This document shows, piece by piece, positions 45,028 to 53,417 of a stretch of 64,000 bases of DNA; the first letter of the stretch is position 1; every line of letters begins with the position of its first letter. This DNA is from Streptomyces roseifaciens (GTDB lineage: Bacteria; Actinomycetota; Actinomycetes; Streptomycetales; Streptomycetaceae). The translations under genes and the position numbers were made by a program. The stretch covers positions 2,987,218 through 3,051,217 of the forward strand of contig NZ_LNBE01000004.1 in NCBI RefSeq assembly GCF_001445655.1. Direction: 5' to 3'. Under the pieces are notes generated by a model that saw only the letters and a program-made list of their open reading frames with translations, did no database searches and was not told where the DNA came from.

Positions 45028-46492
45028 CGCGAACGTCCGCGTACGTTTCTGTCCCTCGCCGACCGGCAACCCCCACGTGGGCCTGGTCCGCACCGCCCTG
45101 TTCAACTGGGCGTTCGCCCGGCACCACGGCGGCACCCTGGTCTTCCGCATCGAGGACACCGACGCGGCGCGCGACTCGGAGGAGTCGTACCAGCAGCTGC
45201 TCGACTCGATGCGCTGGCTGGGCTTCGACTGGGACGAGGGCCCCGAGATCGGCGGCCCCCACGCGCCGTACCGCCAGTCGCAGCGCATGGACATCTACAA
45301 GGACGTCGCGCAGAAGCTCCTGGACGGCGGCTACGCCTACCGCTGCTACTGCACCGCCGAGGAGCTCGACGAGCGCCGCGAGGCCGCCCGCGCCGCCGGC
45401 CGCCCCTCCGGCTACGACGGCAAGTGCCGCGTCGTCACGCCCGAGCAGCAGGCGGCGTACGAGGCCGAGGGCCGCGCCTCCATCGTCCGCTTCCGGATGC
45501 CCGACGAGGCGATCACCTTCACGGACATCGTCCGCGGCGAGCTGACCTTCACCCCCGAGAACGTGCCGGACTACGGCATCGTCCGGGCCAACGGCGCCCC
45601 CCTGTACACGCTCGTCAACCCGGTCGACGACGCGCTGATGGAGATCACCCACGTCCTGCGCGGCGAGGACCTGCTCTCCTCCACCCCGCGGCAGATCGCC
45701 CTGTACAAGGCGCTGATCGAGCTGGGCATCGCCAAGAGCGTCCCCGGGTTCGGCCACCTGCCGTATGTGATGGGCGAGGGCAACAAGAAGCTCTCCAAGC
45801 GCGACCCGCAGGCCTCCCTGAACCTCTACCGGGAGCGCGGCTTCCTCCCGGCGGGCCTGCTGAACTACCTGTCGCTGCTCGGCTGGTCGCTCTCCGCCGA
45901 CCAGGACATCTTCTCGATGGAGGAGATGGTCGCGGCGTTCGACATCAAGGACGTCAACGCCAACCCGGCCCGCTTCGACCTCAAGAAGGCCGAGGCGATC
46001 AACGCCGACCACATCCGCCGCCTGGACGTGAAGGCGTTCGCCGAGGCCTGCGAGCCCTGGCTGCAGGCCCCGCACGCCCCGTGGGCGCCCGAGGCCTTCG
46101 ACCGGGCCGCGTGGGAGGCCATCGCCCCGCACGCCCAGACCCGCCTCACGGTCCTCTCCGACATCACCGCCAACGTCGACTTCCTCTTCCTCGACGAGCC
46201 GGCCGAGGACGAGGCGTCCTGGGCCAAGGCGATGAAGGAGGGCTCGGACGCCCTGCTGCGCACGGTCCGCGCCAAGCTCGCGGACGCCGAGTGGAACGCC
46301 GATGCCATCAAGGCCGCCGTCGTCGCGGCGGGCGAGGAGCACGGGCTGAAGCTCGGCAAGGCCCAGGCCCCGGTCCGGGTCGCGGTCACCGGCCGTACGG
46401 TCGGCCTGCCGCTGTTCGAGTCCCTGGAGATCCTCGGGCGCGAGCGCACGCTCGCCCGCGTCGATGCGGCGCTGGCGAAGCTCACCGCCTGA
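45020..46492 (+). CDS. gltX: glutamyl-tRNA synthetase
   Basis: Charges tRNA-Glu, and in actinobacteria normally also mischarges tRNA-Gln for later amidation. The 490-residue class I enzyme shows the HIGH-like [10 protein letters not shown] at residues about 11-20 and KMSKS-like KLSKR near residue 255, and an all-helical anticodon-binding C-terminus. GTG 45020 lies inside the end of the FAH gene. Downstream are the two tRNAs it is expected to use, tRNA-Gln and tRNA-Glu. Confidence 0.97.
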   Translation: MANANVRVRFCPSPTGNPHVGLVRTALFNWAFARHHGGTLVFRIEDTDAARDSEESYQQLLDSMRWLGFDWDEGPEIGGPHAPYRQSQRMDIYKDVAQKLLDGGYAYRCYCTAEELDERREAARAAGRPSGYDGKCRVVTPEQQAAYEAEGRASIVRFRMPDEAITFTDIVRGELTFTPENVPDYGIVRANGAPLYTLVNPVDDALMEITHVLRGEDLLSSTPRQIALYKALIELGIAKSVPGFGHLPYVMGEGNKKLSKRDPQASLNLYRERGFLPAGLLNYLSLLGWSLSADQDIFSMEEMVAAFDIKDVNANPARFDLKKAEAINADHIRRLDVKAFAEACEPWLQAPHAPWAPEAFDRAAWEAIAPHAQTRLTVLSDITANVDFLFLDEPAEDEASWAKAMKEGSDALLRTVRAKLADAEWNADAIKAAVVAAGEEHGLKLGKAQAPVRVAVTGRTVGLPLFESLEILGRERTLARVDAALAKLTA

Positions 46493-46504
46493 CGCACGGC
46501 CCGC

Positions 46505-46544
46505 ACGGGGCCCGGCAGCCTCTCCCGAGGCCGCCGGGCCCCGT
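46505..46544 (+). terminator. hairpin after gltX
   Basis: ACGGGGCCCGGC (46505-46516) pairs exactly with GCCGGGCCCCGT (46533-46544), with CCTC/GAGG inside the loop. Separates gltX from the tRNA genes. Confidence 0.82.
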
Positions 46545-46686
46545 CGCGTCCGCACAGGGGCGTCTATCGATTTTGGCGCCCCGTCCTCCTTCGGGTAATG
46601 TTCTTCCTGCGCCGCCCGAGAGGGCCGAGAGGCCGGAGCGGAGGGCGCAAGCCGGACAAGCCCCCCTGAGGGGGGTGGAGTTACGG

Positions 46687-46758
46687 TGGGGTATGGTGTA
46701 ATTGGCAGCACGAGGGTTTCTGGTTCCCTTAGTCTAGGTTCGAGTCCTGGTACCCCAG
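46687..46758 (+). tRNA. tRNA-Gln (anticodon CTG)
   Basis: Acceptor stem TGGGGTA (46687-46693) pairs with TACCCCA (46751-46757), discriminator G at 46758; anticodon CTG at 46720-46722; T-arm GGTTCGAGTCC. The U-A first pair and GGTTTCTGGTTCC-type arm match bacterial tRNA-Gln. CCA is not encoded. A CCCCCC-TGA-GGGGGG inverted repeat lies 12 bases upstream. Confidence 0.93.
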
Positions 46759-46841
46759 CAAGAGAAATTCTTCGCCGAAATTCTCTCGCAAAACTACTGA
46801 TAAAGTAGGAAGCGCGCGAAAGCGCAAAAAGCGAAGTGCAA

Positions 46842-46917
46842 GCCCCCGTTGTGTAGCGGCCTAGCACGCCGCCCTCTCAAGGCGGTAGCGCCGGTTCGAA
46901 TCCGGTCGGGGGTACCA
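46842..46917 (+). tRNA. tRNA-Glu (anticodon CTC)
   Basis: Acceptor GCCCCCG (46842-46848) pairs with CGGGGGT (46907-46913), discriminator A, and CCA is encoded at 46915-46917. Anticodon stem CCGCC/GGCGG encloses CTC at 46876-46878. T-arm CCGGTTCGAATCCGG. Followed by a U-rich terminator 8 bases on. Confidence 0.95.
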
Positions 46918-46925
46918 CAGAGAGA

Positions 46926-46956
46926 ATGCCTCCCGCATAGGCGGGGGGCATTTTTT
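46926..46956 (+). terminator. intrinsic terminator after tRNA-Glu
   Basis: ATGCCTCCCGC (46926-46936), loop ATAG, GCGGGGGGCAT (46941-46951), then TTTTTT: an 11-bp stem with one G-T pair and a clear T-run. Confidence 0.93.
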
Positions 46957-47168
46957 CGTGCGGCCTTCCATGCGCCCCGGCCCGGCCCGATAATCCCCTC
47001 ATGGCCCATCCCCGCGGCGGCCGCTGCCGGCTCCGCCGCGCCACGAAGCCCTGCCCGCCGCGGAGTTCGGGCACCGGCGGGGCGCCGGAGTTGCGTCAGC
47101 ACGACATCCGTCGCCGCGAGCCCGCCGCACTGGACGCCCTCGCAGCGGCCCATTCCAGGAGCGTCGAA

Positions 47169-47510
47169 GTGGATCCTCTCGTCCGCACGGCCGAACTGAC
47201 CGTCGTCCCCACCGTCAGCCCGCCGGGCCTGCGGATCGTAGGGGTGGTCGACGCCGACTCGCACCGCCACCTCAGGGACGCCCTGCAGTCGGTGGCCTCC
47301 GTCCGCGGCGACCTGTGCCTGGAGATGTCCCGGGTGGAGTTCCTGGACCTCGCGGGGCTGCGGCTGCTCATGACCTTCGCCAGGGCCCGCGCCGCCCGCC
47401 ACTGCACCGTGGAGCTGGCCGGGGTGCCGCCCCACCTGCTGCAGGTCATCACCCTCATCGGGTGGGACACCACGCCCGGCCTGCGGCTGGGGGCCGCGCA
47501 TGGCTGCTGA
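47169..47510 (+). CDS. STAS-domain anti-sigma factor antagonist-like protein
   Basis: A 113-residue single-domain STAS protein. LRIVGVVDADSHRHLRDALQSV and the region LCLEMSRVEFLDLAGLRLLMTFARA correspond to the fold, with the usual phosphorylatable Ser position occupied in FLDLAGL by alanine/leucine rather than the common SS/DS-G, so control by phosphorylation is doubtful. GTG 47169 is chosen because AGGAG ends 7 bases before it and the length then equals the domain; the frame extends to 47001. It overlaps the next gene by 11 bases and surely works with it. Confidence 0.82.
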   Translation: MDPLVRTAELTVVPTVSPPGLRIVGVVDADSHRHLRDALQSVASVRGDLCLEMSRVEFLDLAGLRLLMTFARARAARHCTVELAGVPPHLLQVITLIGWDTTPGLRLGAAHGC

Positions 47511-48477
47511 CCGCGCCGGCCTGGCCGGGTTCGTCCACCACGCCTGCCTGTACGGCTCCGACGCGGAGTTCCTGGCGATGGCGGTGCCCTTCGTGGAGGG
47601 CGGATTCGCCGCCGGGGAGCCCGTCCTCGCCGCCACGACGCCCGCCAACATCGAGCTGCTCCGGGAGGCCCTGGGGGAGGGCGCCCACCACCTCGACACC
47701 GCCGAGACCGCCCACTTCGGGCGCCGCCCCGTCGAGCGGGTGTCCGCGTTCCTGCGCTACCACGGGCGCCGCGCCCGCCCCGGGCGGCGGACGCGGATCA
47801 TCGCCGAGCCGGTGTGGGGCGGCCGGTCCGCCCGCCAGACCGCCGAGTGGAAGCGCATGGAGTCCGGGCTCAACGTGCTCCTCGCGGACCTGCCGATGTG
47901 GATGATCTGCCCGTACGACACCCGCGTCGTCCCCGGGGACGTGGCCGAGGCCGCCGTGGCCACCCACCCCGTGCGCCTGGACGGCGAGCGGCAGACGCCA
48001 TGCGACGCCTACGCCGACCCCGCGGCCTACGCCGCTGCGGTGCAGGGTCCCGCCCCGTGCCCGCCCTCCTCGGCGTGCAGCACGGAGCCCACGGCCGACG
48101 TCCCGGAGGTGCGCCGCCTCGGCCGGGAACGGGCTGCCGGCGCAGGTCTGACCGGCAACCGGCTCGCCCTCGCCGAGCTGGCCGTGCACGAGGCCGCCTC
48201 GTACCTCCTGGCCCCCGAGGGGGCCCGCCTCACGCTGCGGGCCTGGGAGGAGCCGGGCGCCGTGGTGTACGAGCTGCGGCGCACGGGGCCCGAGGGCGCC
48301 GCCGTGCCGCCGTTCGCCGGGTACCGCCCGCCCGCACCGTCCGGCGACGCGCAGGGGGCCGAGGACGGCCTGTGGCTCGCCCGCAGCCTCGCCGACTTCG
48401 TGGAAGTGAGCACACAGGGGCCGGAGACCGTCCTCACCCTGCGCATGGCGGGCCCGGGGGACGCGGAACGGCTGTGA
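47500..48477 (+). CDS. MEDS-domain protein with C-terminal anti-sigma-type ATPase
   Basis: A 325-residue cytoplasmic regulator. Residues about 8-170 form a MEDS domain (HHACLYGSDAEFLAMAVPFVEGGFAAGEPVLAATT, WMICPYDTRVVP), a proposed methanogen/methylotroph-type sensory domain. The C-terminal part (LALAELAVHEAASYLL; DGLWLARSLADFVEVSTQGPETVLTLRM) is an HATPase of the RsbW-like anti-sigma type. This layout is annotated as RsbA-like in streptomycetes. With the STAS gene it overlaps, it is a candidate partner-switching pair controlling a sigma factor; the sigma factor is not in the window. Confidence 0.85.
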   Translation: MAADRAGLAGFVHHACLYGSDAEFLAMAVPFVEGGFAAGEPVLAATTPANIELLREALGEGAHHLDTAETAHFGRRPVERVSAFLRYHGRRARPGRRTRIIAEPVWGGRSARQTAEWKRMESGLNVLLADLPMWMICPYDTRVVPGDVAEAAVATHPVRLDGERQTPCDAYADPAAYAAAVQGPAPCPPSSACSTEPTADVPEVRRLGRERAAGAGLTGNRLALAELAVHEAASYLLAPEGARLTLRAWEEPGAVVYELRRTGPEGAAVPPFAGYRPPAPSGDAQGAEDGLWLARSLADFVEVSTQGPETVLTLRMAGPGDAERL

Positions 48478-48634
48478 GGGGCGCAGGGGCGCAGGGGCGT
48501 AGGGGCGTGGGGCGCCGTGGCCTGACGGCGTGGGGCCGCGAGGCGTCGGCGCCTCGTGCCCGGCCGCATGGGGCCCCGGGTGCCCCGTGCGGTCGCGCTC
48601 CGTGCGGCGCCTCGTGCGGGCCGGGCCCCGCGCC

Positions 48635-48829
48635 TCAGGCGGGCTCTTCGCCGCCGGCGAAGCGCCGGGCGGACTCCTCGGCGTGCGCCAGGCGGCGCAG
48701 GCTCAGCAGCACGGGCTCGTAGAGGACGGTCAGCGCGGCGACTGCCGCGACCAGCCTGCGGTTACGCGGGGGAGAGCTCCCCGAGCTCTGTCGTGCCGCC
48801 GGCCGATCTGCGCCGGCATGCCGGCGCAC
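48635..48829 (-). CDS. small hypothetical protein with one hydrophobic segment
   Basis: From GTG 48829 the product has 64 residues: a polar start, a hydrophobic stretch RRLVAAVAALTVLYEPVLLSLRRL that could span or lie on the membrane, and a charged end AHAEESARRFAGGEEPA. A longer reading from GTG 48928 (97 residues) would begin inside the ndgR hairpin and is less likely. No family recognised; coding status is uncertain. Confidence 0.35.
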   Translation of the reverse strand: MRRHAGADRPAARQSSGSSPPRNRRLVAAVAALTVLYEPVLLSLRRLAHAEESARRFAGGEEPA

Positions 48830-48920
48830 GGTCTCGGTGCGGCCTACGGCACGGAGCCGGTGGCGCGCCGCGGGGAGCGCGCGGCGCAGCGGTTCGCGAG
48901 CGCCTGGGGGACGCAAGAAG

Positions 48921-48950
48921 CGGCGCACGGGGCGGGGGCCCCGTGCGCCG
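48921..48950 (-). terminator. hairpin after ndgR
   Basis: CGGCGCACGGGGC (48921-48933) pairs exactly with GCCCCGTGCGCCG (48938-48950) around GGGG. Lies 22 bases beyond the ndgR stop on the minus strand. Both arms contain the genome-recurrent CGCACGGGG / CCCCGTGCG motif. Confidence 0.8.
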
Positions 48951-48971
48951 CTTCGTCGTTCCCGTCCTTGC

Positions 48972-49700
48972 TCAGCCGTTGCGGCGCAGCGCTTCCGTCA
49001 GGCGCACCGCGGCGTCCAGCACCGCCTGGGCGTGCATGCGGCCCGGGTGGCGCGTCAGGCGCTCGATCGGTCCGGAGACCGAGACGGCGGCGACCACGCG
49101 GTTGGAGGGCCCGCGCACGGGGGCGGAGACCGAGGCGACGCCCGGCTCCCGCTCGCCGATCGACTGGGCCCAGCCCCGGCGCCGCACGCCCGAGAGCGCC
49201 GTCGCCGTGAAGCGGGCCCCCTGCAGACCGCGGTGCAGCCGCTCCGGCTCCTCCCAGGCCATCAGCACCTGGGCGGCCGAGCCGGCCTTCATGGGCAGCG
49301 TGGAGCCCACCGGCACCGTGTCCCGCAGGCCGGACAGACGCTCCGCCGCGGCCACGCAGATGCGCATGTCGCCCTGGCGGCGGTAGAGCTGCGCGCTCTC
49401 GCCCGTGACGTCCCGCAGGTGGGTGAGCACGGGGCCCGCCGTGGCCAGGAGCCTGTCCTCGCCCGCCGCGGCCGCCAGCTCGCTCAGCCGCGGGCCGAGG
49501 ATGAAGCGGCCCTGCATGTCCCGCGCCACCATCCGGTGGTGCTCCAGGGCCACCGCGAGCCGGTGCGCCGTCGGACGCGCCAGGCCCGTGGCCGTGACGA
49601 GCCCGGCCAGGGTCGCCGGCCCGGACTCCAGCGCGCTCAGCACCAGAGCCGCCTTGTCGAGTACTCCCACGCCGCTCGAGGCGCTACCGGTGTTGTCCAT
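48972..49700 (-). CDS. ndgR: IclR-family regulator of amino acid metabolism (NdgR-like)
   Basis: A 242-residue IclR regulator. The winged HTH (GVLDKAALVLSALESGPATLAGLVTATGLARPTAHRLAVALE) is followed by the IclR effector domain (GPVLTHLRDVTGESAQLYRRQGDMRICVAAAERLSGLRDTVPVGSTLPMKAGSAAQVLMAW). Streptomyces NdgR sits divergently next to leuCD and regulates leucine and other amino acid genes; the position here is the same. ATG 49700 is chosen; the frame runs on upstream through the operator. Probably autoregulates via the palindrome at 49709. Confidence 0.94.
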   Translation of the reverse strand: MDNTGSASSGVGVLDKAALVLSALESGPATLAGLVTATGLARPTAHRLAVALEHHRMVARDMQGRFILGPRLSELAAAAGEDRLLATAGPVLTHLRDVTGESAQLYRRQGDMRICVAAAERLSGLRDTVPVGSTLPMKAGSAAQVLMAWEEPERLHRGLQGARFTATALSGVRRRGWAQSIGEREPGVASVSAPVRGPSNRVVAAVSVSGPIERLTRHPGRMHAQAVLDAAVRLTEALRRNG

Positions 49701-49708
49701 GCAACGAT

Positions 49709-49737
49709 ACTTGCGTCTCACACTGTGAAACGCAAGT
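49709..49737. promoter_or_regulatory. NdgR-type operator, 29-bp near-perfect palindrome
   Basis: Outer arms ACTTGCGT and ACGCAAGT and inner arms TCACA and TGTGA are exactly complementary; only the single bases between them and the centre break the symmetry. It starts 8 bases upstream of ndgR and lies about 90 bases before leuC, a suitable place to repress ndgR and control leuC. Confidence 0.85.
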
Positions 49738-49827
49738 TCAATTTTCCCGGAGAAGCGCCAACCTGGATGGAGAGCACCCACAGGCACACGAATGTGACCG
49801 GCGAGGACGCCGGCCGGAGGGACAGCG

Positions 49828-51270
49828 ATGGGACGCACACTCGCGGAGAAGGTCTGGGACGACCATGTCGTCAGGCGCGCCGAGGGCGAGCCCGACCTCC
49901 TCTACATCGACCTGCACCTGCTGCACGAGGTCACCAGCCCGCAGGCCTTCGACGGTCTCCGCAAGGCCGGCCGCCCCGTGCGGCGCCTGGACCTCACCAT
50001 CGCCACCGAGGACCACAACACCCCGACCCTCGACATCGACAAGCCCATCGCCGACCCGGTCTCGCGCACCCAGCTGGAGACGCTGCGCAAGAACTGCGCC
50101 GAATTCGGCGTCCGGCTGCACCCGCTGGGCGACGTGGAGCAGGGCGTCGTCCACGTGGTGGGACCGCAGCTGGGGCTGACCCAGCCCGGCACCACCGTGG
50201 TCTGCGGCGACAGCCACACCTCCACCCACGGTGCGTTCGGCGCGCTGGCGTTCGGCATCGGCACCAGCCAGGTCGAGCACGTCCTCGCCACCCAGACGCT
50301 GCCGCTGGCCCCGTTCCGCACCATGGCGGTGACCGTCGACGGCGAGCTGCCCGAGGGCGTCACCGCCAAGGACCTGATCCTCGCCGTCATCGCCCGCATC
50401 GGCACCGGCGGCGGCCAGGGCTACGTCATCGAGTACCGCGGCACGGCCATCGAGCAGCTCTCGATGGAGGCCCGCATGACCGTGTGCAACATGTCCATCG
50501 AGGCGGGTGCCCGGGCCGGCATGATCGCGCCCGACGAGACCACGTTCGCCTACCTCGAGGGCCGGCCCCACGCCCCCCGCGGGGCCGACTGGGACGAGGC
50601 CGTCGCGTACTGGCGCACCCTGCGCACCGATGACGACGCGGTCTTCGACCACGAGGTCGTCATCGACGCCTCCGAGCTCTCCCCGTTCGTCACCTGGGGC
50701 ACCAACCCGGGGCAGGGGGCGCCCCTGTCGGCGCACGTTCCCGACCCGGCCTCCTACTCCGACCCCTCCGACCGCCTCTCCGCCGAAAAGGCCCTGGAAT
50801 ACATGGGGTTGACGGCGGGTCAGCCGCTGCGCGACATCCGCGTGGACACCGTGTTCGTGGGTTCGTGCACCAACGGCCGGATCGAGGACCTGCGCTCCGC
50901 CGCAGCCGTCCTGGAGGGCCGCCGGATCGCCGACGGCATCCGCATGCTGGTCGTCCCCGGCTCCGTCCGGGTGGCCCTGCAGGCCGTCGACGAGGGACTG
51001 GACAAGGTCTTCACCGCGGCCGGTGCCGAGTGGCGCCACGCGGGCTGTTCGATGTGCCTCGGCATGAACCCCGACCAACTGGCGCCGGGCGAGAGGTCCG
51101 CGTCGACCTCCAACCGCAACTTCGAGGGCAGGCAGGGCAAGGGCGGCCGCACCCACCTGGTCTCGCCCCAGGTGGCCGCCGCCACCGCCGTGGTGGGCCA
51201 TCTGGCCTCCCCGGCCGACCTGCCCGGCCCGGCCGGCGCGTCCGACGTCCGCACTCCCCTGGGGGCCTGA
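49828..51270 (+). CDS. leuC: 3-isopropylmalate dehydratase large subunit
   Basis: With LeuD isomerises 2- to 3-isopropylmalate; carries the 4Fe-4S cluster. The 480-residue protein is an aconitase-like fold: [31 protein letters not shown] contains the first cluster cysteine environment, [14 protein letters not shown] the second region, and [13 protein letters not shown] the last two cysteines (C-x2-C). [15 protein letters not shown] follows. ATG 49828 is preceded by GGAGGGACAGCG. leuD starts 6 bases after its stop. Confidence 0.97.
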   Translation: MGRTLAEKVWDDHVVRRAEGEPDLLYIDLHLLHEVTSPQAFDGLRKAGRPVRRLDLTIATEDHNTPTLDIDKPIADPVSRTQLETLRKNCAEFGVRLHPLGDVEQGVVHVVGPQLGLTQPGTTVVCGDSHTSTHGAFGALAFGIGTSQVEHVLATQTLPLAPFRTMAVTVDGELPEGVTAKDLILAVIARIGTGGGQGYVIEYRGTAIEQLSMEARMTVCNMSIEAGARAGMIAPDETTFAYLEGRPHAPRGADWDEAVAYWRTLRTDDDAVFDHEVVIDASELSPFVTWGTNPGQGAPLSAHVPDPASYSDPSDRLSAEKALEYMGLTAGQPLRDIRVDTVFVGSCTNGRIEDLRSAAAVLEGRRIADGIRMLVVPGSVRVALQAVDEGLDKVFTAAGAEWRHAGCSMCLGMNPDQLAPGERSASTSNRNFEGRQGKGGRTHLVSPQVAAATAVVGHLASPADLPGPAGASDVRTPLGA

Positions 51271-51276
51271 ACAGCC

Positions 51277-51870
51277 ATGGAAGCTTTCACCACGCACACC
51301 GGCCGCGCCGTACCGCTGCGCCGCAGCAATGTCGACACGGACCAGATCATCCCCGCGCACTGGCTCAAGAAGGTCACCCGCGACGGCTTCGAGGACGGGC
51401 TCTTCGAGGCCTGGCGCAAGGACCCCGAGTTCGTGCTGAACCGTCCCGAGCGCCGGGGGGCCAGCGTCCTGGTGGCCGGTCCGGACTTCGGCACCGGTTC
51501 CTCCCGTGAGCACGCGGTCTGGGCGCTGCAGAACTACGGCTTCAAAGCGGTCGTCTCCTCGCGTTTCGCCGACATCTTCCGTGGCAACTCGCTCAAGAAC
51601 GGTCTGCTGACCGTCGTCCTGCCGCAGGAGACCGTCGACGCCCTCTGGGAGCTGACCGAGGCCGACCCGGCCGTCGAGGTGACCGTCGACCTCGTGGCGC
51701 GCCAGGTCCGGGCCGGCTCGATCACGGCTGATTTCGACCTTGACGAGAACGCCCGGTGGCGCCTCCTGGAGGGGCTCGACGACATCGGCCTGACCCTGCG
51801 GCACGAGCCCGACATCGCCGCCTTCGAGGCCGGAAGGCCTTCTTTCAAGCCCTCCACGGCCCAGATCTGA
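51277..51870 (+). CDS. leuD: 3-isopropylmalate dehydratase small subunit
   Basis: A 197-residue swivel-domain subunit of isopropylmalate isomerase. [30 protein letters not shown] and [41 protein letters not shown] are family motifs that complete the active site with LeuC. Six-base gap from leuC means one operon. Followed by a TTCG-loop hairpin. Confidence 0.97.
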   Translation: MEAFTTHTGRAVPLRRSNVDTDQIIPAHWLKKVTRDGFEDGLFEAWRKDPEFVLNRPERRGASVLVAGPDFGTGSSREHAVWALQNYGFKAVVSSRFADIFRGNSLKNGLLTVVLPQETVDALWELTEADPAVEVTVDLVARQVRAGSITADFDLDENARWRLLEGLDDIGLTLRHEPDIAAFEAGRPSFKPSTAQI

Positions 51871-51951
51871 CACGGATTTCGCGCCCCTCCGGGCGCCCGG
51901 GGCGACGCTCGGGGGACCCCGGATTTTCGCTGCTCACCAAGGGTTTGGCAT

Positions 51952-51985
51952 GATGCGCCCCCTGTCTTCGGACAGGGGGCGCATC
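51952..51985 (+). terminator. hairpin after leuCD
   Basis: Perfect 15-bp stem, GATGCGCCCCCTGTC (51952-51966) with its complement (51971-51985), closed by the very stable TTCG tetraloop. No T-run. Confidence 0.88.
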
Positions 51986-52039
51986 GCTCTGTTGAGGCCC
52001 TGTGAAGCGACAACTCGCCTCAGATGGCACAATCGGTGC

Positions 52040-52285
52040 ATGGAACGCGACAGCCAACTCGAGCTATACCGGCTCGTCGCGGACCGACTCAAGGAAGCGC
52101 ACTCCCGGGTGCGCGCACTGCAAGTCCCGGAGGGCGTACGGATGGCGCTGTCCCGGAAGCTGCTGGCCATCACGGCCGCGGCGAAGCACGATCTCTCAGG
52201 CGCCGCAATGCGTCTGGACCGGCTGATGAACGACCTCGACGAGGGCCGTTTCCCCGAAGAGCCCGACCGTGACGGAACTCCGTGA
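52040..52285 (+). CDS. conserved small helical protein upstream of hupS, function unknown
   Basis: An 81-residue, probably all-helical soluble protein (MERDSQLELYRLVADRLKEAHSRVRALQVPEGVRMALSRKLLAITAAAKHDLSGAAMRLDRLMNDLDEG...). I do not recognise a named domain. From memory a gene of this size lies between leuD and hupS in streptomycetes. ATG 52040 has no ribosome site, but CACAAT at about 52027-52032 could be a -10 for a leaderless mRNA; the frame is open further upstream through the leuD terminator, which argues against an earlier start. Confidence 0.8.
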   Translation: MERDSQLELYRLVADRLKEAHSRVRALQVPEGVRMALSRKLLAITAAAKHDLSGAAMRLDRLMNDLDEGRFPEEPDRDGTP

Positions 52286-52410
52286 TGGTCGAGTTCGTTG
52301 CGGCACAAGGGTGATTAGACCGTTTCGTGTTTGATTTGCGGTATATATCTGCCTAACGTGCGAAAAGGCTGGAGCGCATTCGTTCCAGCAATGTCTCCGA
52401 AGGGGAAGAC

Positions 52411-53118
52411 GTGAACAAGGCGCAGCTCGTTGAAGCGATTGCCGACAAGCTCGGCGGCCGTCAGCAGGCCGCAGACGCCGTCGACGCGGTGCTCGACGCG
52501 ATCGTCCGTGCAGTCGTCGCGGGTGACCGGGTCTCGGTCACCGGCTTCGGTTCGTTCGAGAAGGTCGACCGCCCGGCCCGTTACGCCCGCAACCCGCAGA
52601 CGGGTGAGCGCGTGCGGGTCAAGAAGACCTCGGTGCCGCGCTTCCGCGCGGGTCAGGGCTTCAAGGACCTGGTGAGCGGCTCGAAGAAGCTGCCGAAGGG
52701 TGGCGAGGTCGCCGTCAAGAAGGCGCCCAAGGGCAGCCTTTCGGGCGGCAAGGTCACCGCCAAGGCCGCGGCCAAGAAGGCCACCGCCAAGAAGGCGACG
52801 GCGAAGAAGGCCACCACGGCCGCCACCGCCAAGAAGGCCGCCGCGAAGAAGACCACGACGGCGAAGAAGACCACGGCCGCCGCCAAGAAGACGACGGCGA
52901 AGAAGACGACGGCGAAGAAGGCCACCACGGCCGCCACCGCCAAGAAGACCGTCGCCAAGAAGGCCGCCCCGGCGAAGAAGGCCACCGCGGCCACCGCCAA
53001 GAAGGCCGCCGCGAAGAAGACCGCCCCCGCCAAGAAGGCCACGGCGACCAAGGCCACGACGCGCAAGACCACCACCGCGCGCAAGACCACCGCCAAGAAG
53101 ACCGCTGCCAAGAAGTAA
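52411..53118 (+). CDS. hupS: HU-family nucleoid protein with long lysine/alanine-rich tail
   Basis: A 235-residue DNA-bending protein. Residues 1-93 are a complete HU domain (MNKAQLVEAIADKLGG, FGSFEKVDRPARYARNPQTGERVRVKKTSVPRFRAGQGFKDLV). The remaining 140 residues are a histone-H1-like tail of KKATAKK/AKKTT repeats. This HU-tail fusion is the actinobacterial HupS, associated with spores in Streptomyces. GTG 52411 follows AAGGGGAAGAC. The 125-bp upstream stretch is notably A/T-rich (GGTATATATCTG near 52338), a likely promoter. The tail is low-complexity and could vary in length among strains. Confidence 0.96.
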   Translation: MNKAQLVEAIADKLGGRQQAADAVDAVLDAIVRAVVAGDRVSVTGFGSFEKVDRPARYARNPQTGERVRVKKTSVPRFRAGQGFKDLVSGSKKLPKGGEVAVKKAPKGSLSGGKVTAKAAAKKATAKKATAKKATTAATAKKAAAKKTTTAKKTTAAAKKTTAKKTTAKKATTAATAKKTVAKKAAPAKKATAATAKKAAAKKTAPAKKATATKATTRKTTTARKTTAKKTAAKK

Positions 53119-53141
53119 GGCGGCGAACGGCGTCACGCGCC

Positions 53142-53171
53142 GGGCCGGGCTCCCCTCGGGGAGCCCGGCCC
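53142..53171 (+). terminator. hairpin after hupS
   Basis: GGGCCGGGCTCCC and GGGAGCCCGGCCC pair exactly across a CTCG-type loop. It lies between hupS and the convergent small gene at 53192 and may serve both. Confidence 0.82.
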
Positions 53172-53191
53172 GCGGTGTGTCCGGGCTCCGG

Positions 53192-53416
53192 TCAGAGCGT
53201 CTGAAGCGTCACCAGCGTCACGCGGCGGCCCTCCGGGGCCCCCTCTGCGCCCGTGGCGCCCTCCGTGCACTCGATGCGCACGCGCTGCCCCGGCCGCAGC
53301 AGGCGCAGGCCCCCCGCGTCGAAGGCCGCTGCGTCGAAGGACAGCGGGGTGCCGTCGTCCAGGAGCACGCTCCCGGAGCGCGTCTGAGGGTCGAAGGTGT
53401 AAGCGGTGGCCTGCAT
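53192..53416 (-). CDS. cold-shock-like small OB-fold protein
   Basis: A 74-residue protein: TAYTFDPQTRSGSVLLDDGTPLSFDAAAFDAGGLRLLRPGQRVRIECTE. The spacing of the G-x-V-L-x-D-D-G-x-x-L-x-F elements resembles a cold-shock/OB fold, but the RNA-binding aromatic patches of CspA (GFGFI, VFVH) are missing, so nucleic-acid binding is uncertain. ATG 53416 lies one base after the cofC stop, so it is probably translated together with cofC. Confidence 0.8.
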   Translation of the reverse strand: MQATAYTFDPQTRSGSVLLDDGTPLSFDAAAFDAGGLRLLRPGQRVRIECTEGATGAEGAPEGRRVTLVTLQTL

Positions 53417-53417
53417 G

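Noticed and set aside
46660..46675. CCCCCC-TGA-GGGGGG upstream of tRNA-Gln as a second metal operator
   Set aside because: Short arms with a GC-only composition; chance or a minor hairpin is as likely, and no promoter context was clear.
52750..53110. Dense AAGAAG/GCC repeats as a possible minisatellite or mobile element
   Set aside because: They encode the lysine/alanine tail that is normal for actinobacterial HupS.
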